Below are positions 54,701 through 55,425 of a stretch of 55,425 nucleotides of DNA, piece by piece. The DNA is taken from positions 1-55,425 of the forward strand of contig CAOJOK010000012.1 of the NCBI GenBank assembly GCA_948440265.1, given 5' to 3'. Positions within the stretch are counted from its first letter, which is position 1; every line of letters starts with the position of its first letter. The stretch comes from an uncultured Clostridia bacterium. GTDB taxonomy: Bacteria > Bacillota > Clostridia > Christensenellales > Pumilibacteraceae. Under the pieces are notes generated by a model. That model did not search any database and had not been told where the DNA came from. It was given only the letters and a program-made list of their open reading frames with translations. The position numbers were made by a program, and so were the translations under genes.

Positions 54701-54807
54701 CGCAGTATCTGTCCGCCCACTATGGCAATGCCCGTGAGCACGACAAATATGTAGCACAGTATTTTTGCCAACCACAGCAGGTTGTCAAGCGGTAACTTCT
54801 TGTTCAT
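51760..54807 (-). CDS. GH3 glycoside hydrolase with inverted domain order and a membrane segment at each end
   Basis: 1015 residues, the same architecture as the gene at 38956-41730. An N-terminal helix spans about 12-33. The GH3 sandwich (AEGSVLLTNNNALPLGD), a fibronectin-III-like part (YPFGYGMSYTTFDY) and the TIM barrel (LDHNGSGG, YRSAYNGRNFEYYGEDP, LKHCVLNDQETNRHG, GIAVSDY with the nucleophile Asp899) follow. A C-terminal helix lies near 975-1000, then a Lys-rich tail. Both ends lie in the membrane, so the catalytic part is held close to it. The start overlaps the small membrane protein gene by 23 nt. Confidence 0.88.
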   Translation of the reverse strand: MNKKLPLDNLLWLAKILCYIFVVLTGIAIVGGQILRENSTAINSFFGIQTQKRVERDEGETEGKDYTYYKSVNKSLDEVIENAGKVAEEVVAEGSVLLTNNNALPLGDGASVSLFGASCTYPAMTGTGSGGNDKTKPGNELFRQGLKEAGLKVNDALYDWYVSTAGTYARKSTGSGTSITWSIGDARWSQIDSAAKTNKVDAAVFVVARMGGEGLDLDINTGDKNDMTNGDYLALSPSELDVLKNLKAEKAKGTFKKIIVVMNSAYQVCGFDNPDIEVDALLWTGSLGHRGTYAIGNMLAGKVNPSGKLSTTFWTEHSKNPAMVNFGDFTYSGNPGSGDIRKKYVVYQEGIYMGYRYTETRYEDYVLEQGKAGNFDYYSTVDYPFGYGMSYTTFDYSGFNAVYDKASDMYNVSVTVTNSGSAEGKDAVQVYLQKPYTDYDKQNGIEKAAVELVGYAKTKLLKGGESDTVTIKVKRRDFACYDAYNAGTYVLDKGSYYLTAAHDSHEAVNNILKVKGAPESRMSAKGVTGKGNTACVKEVKINDFDSTAYSKSANGTQIVNRFDDADILMFEKDSANAKNFKYTTRKDWTGTLPSTGVKLARTAKMDEAYNISQGGGIVRDTELKEYPKYGNKDETPKLRLIDLRAYSDDDNDPTNDEWIPYDDPLWDEFLDQLTFDETARLLSNGFRTTVGLERFGKPETLDHNGSGGVKNWQTNTRGQEFMLADYNDPRIRNNQGNNYPCNATVASTYNDELMARLGRQWGEDALWVGYNGLYGPGGNLYRSAYNGRNFEYYGEDPYLAGKSVAAMSEGMSDKGLYIYLKHCVLNDQETNRHGINTWANEQTIREVYLKAFQIAIEDGGVEGVMTGYNALGATWSGAQGFCKSVLHGEFGMTGIAVSDYLQSYMHMPTAVLNGNDLPDGQRSAQFDKYEKYYSEMAWAMRESAHHILYTVVHSNVMNGVSANTIFIKLTPAWMTALNVCEILIGVLGGLSVLFLVYEIVAKYLNKRKNETNTNV

Positions 54808-55273
54808 TGTTTCCCTCCTCGATGTGTTTTGCGTCCGATTTGTTTACGCTTGTGAAAATTCCTATCGAGGAAAGCACCCAAACGGCAATCAGTGCCACAG
54901 TAGTAAAAGCAAAACCGAAGTCCATAATCGCAAACGCCGCAAAGAACGACGCGACGGACGTCACTTCGAAAAATACTGCCGACAAGTACATATAGCTTGT
55001 ACTGACGAAAAGTAAAAAAGCGACGAATCCGCCTGCGAACAATGCCGCCGAGGCATAAGGACTTGTCACTTCGAACGCCGACAGCGCGGCGAAACCAACC
55101 ACTCCAAGCAGAGCAACAACAAGCACCCAAGCTTCGAAGTTCAGGTTGATATGCTCGCTTGCGCTGAATGTCACGGAATATATTATCGCCGTAACAAGCA
55201 GCAGAACCGCTCCCGAAAGCGAAACGTAGAATCCCCACGACTTGCTTCGGAAAAACTTTTTCACATTCTCCAT
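54785..55273 (-). CDS. Small multi-pass membrane protein
   Basis: 162 residues with five hydrophobic helices (about residues 12-32, 44-63, 70-89, 95-113 and 118-136) and an acidic C-terminus (NKSDAKHIEEGNNEQEV). No family recognised. It is the first gene of the operon and overlaps the GH3 start by 23 nt, so the two are translationally linked; it may assist or anchor the GH3 enzyme. I chose ATG 55273, nine bases after AGGAG; ATG 55279 is in the same frame but closer to the site than usual. Confidence 0.7.
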   Translation of the reverse strand: MENVKKFFRSKSWGFYVSLSGAVLLLVTAIIYSVTFSASEHINLNFEAWVLVVALLGVVGFAALSAFEVTSPYASAALFAGGFVAFLLFVSTSYMYLSAVFFEVTSVASFFAAFAIMDFGFAFTTVALIAVWVLSSIGIFTSVNKSDAKHIEEGNNEQEVTA

Positions 55274-55327
55274 ACACATTTTCTCCTAAAAAACTAACCC
55301 TTTCACCGATTAAAAAAGGATACTTCA

Positions 55328-55354
55328 ATTATATCACCCCCCCCCGAAAGTCAA
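55328..55354 (-). promoter_or_regulatory. Promoter with a nine-G tract in its spacer (probably phase-variable)
   Basis: On the minus strand TTGACT (55354-55349) and TATAAT (55333-55328) are separated by 15 bp, of which nine (55345-55337) are consecutive G. A spacer of 17 would need 11 G. A perfect TTGACA at 55386-55381 has no matching -10. The promoter heads the operon 55273-46755. The bases from 55355 to the right edge hold nothing else recognisable. Confidence 0.7.
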
Positions 55355-55425
55355 GTGCAATTTCATTTCATTTTGATGTTTGTCAAGCATTTTTCAGTAA
55401 CTTTTTGAACTTTTTTGAAAAAATC

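Overview
The window reads as a chromosomal segment of a low-to-mid GC Gram-positive anaerobe of the Bacillota (Clostridia), probably from the gut. The reasons are AGGAG-type ribosome binding sites throughout, sigma-A promoters with 17-bp spacers, lipoprotein signal peptides, an AgrC/AgrA-type two-component pair, a reverse rubrerythrin and a NusG paralogue of the LoaP type. No rRNA, tRNA, CRISPR array or recognisable IS element was found, and the species cannot be named from this sequence.

Layout. (1) 1-3929: the last codons of an unidentified gene, then three one-gene modules on the + strand (CPBP protease, AIPR-type abortive-infection protein with a nuclease motif, DUF4275-like protein). Each has its own promoter, and the modules are bordered by copies of one repeat with core TTACTACTTCTCCACCA. 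(2) 3959-6354: a marR - cytidylate kinase-like - MATE operon in which the MATE gene carries two frameshifts. (3) 6550-24751: one leftward capsule or exopolysaccharide operon of about 18 kb, led by a LoaP-like antiterminator behind a leader of about 330 nt. It encodes an aminotransferase, an initiating phosphoglycosyl transferase, an ATP-grasp enzyme, a HAD protein, four glycosyltransferases, a polymerase, a flippase, the dTDP-rhamnose enzymes and CapE/F/G for UDP-N-acetyl-L-fucosamine. (4) 25000-32712: an envelope transglutaminase-like protein, an HTH protein with glycine pentads, a lipoprotein with a beta-helix-like domain, a small membrane protein and a hydrolase-GNAT fusion. (5) 32764-37536: an arabinose operon (araB-araD-araA) with an AraC-type regulator. 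(6) 37581-46731: an ankyrin protein, a membrane-anchored GH3 enzyme with its lipoprotein, the two-component system, rubrerythrin, a cysteine-rich small protein behind a sigma-K-like promoter, and two HTH regulators. (7) 46755-55425: a carbohydrate locus of two paralogous lipoproteins (one ending in a DUF4886/SGNH domain), a second anchored GH3 enzyme and a small membrane protein.

The most striking observations are two long G/C homopolymers at positions typical of contingency loci. A run of 10 G breaks the reading frame of a capsule glycosyltransferase fused to a HAD domain. A run of 9 G lies inside the 15-bp spacer of the promoter that faces the GH3/lipoprotein locus. Both would switch surface-glycan functions by slippage. 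The second is the repeat-bordered array of single-gene, partly defence-related modules attached to the 3' end of another gene. Both G-tract lengths, and the MATE frameshifts, could also be assembly errors, so raw reads are the decisive check.
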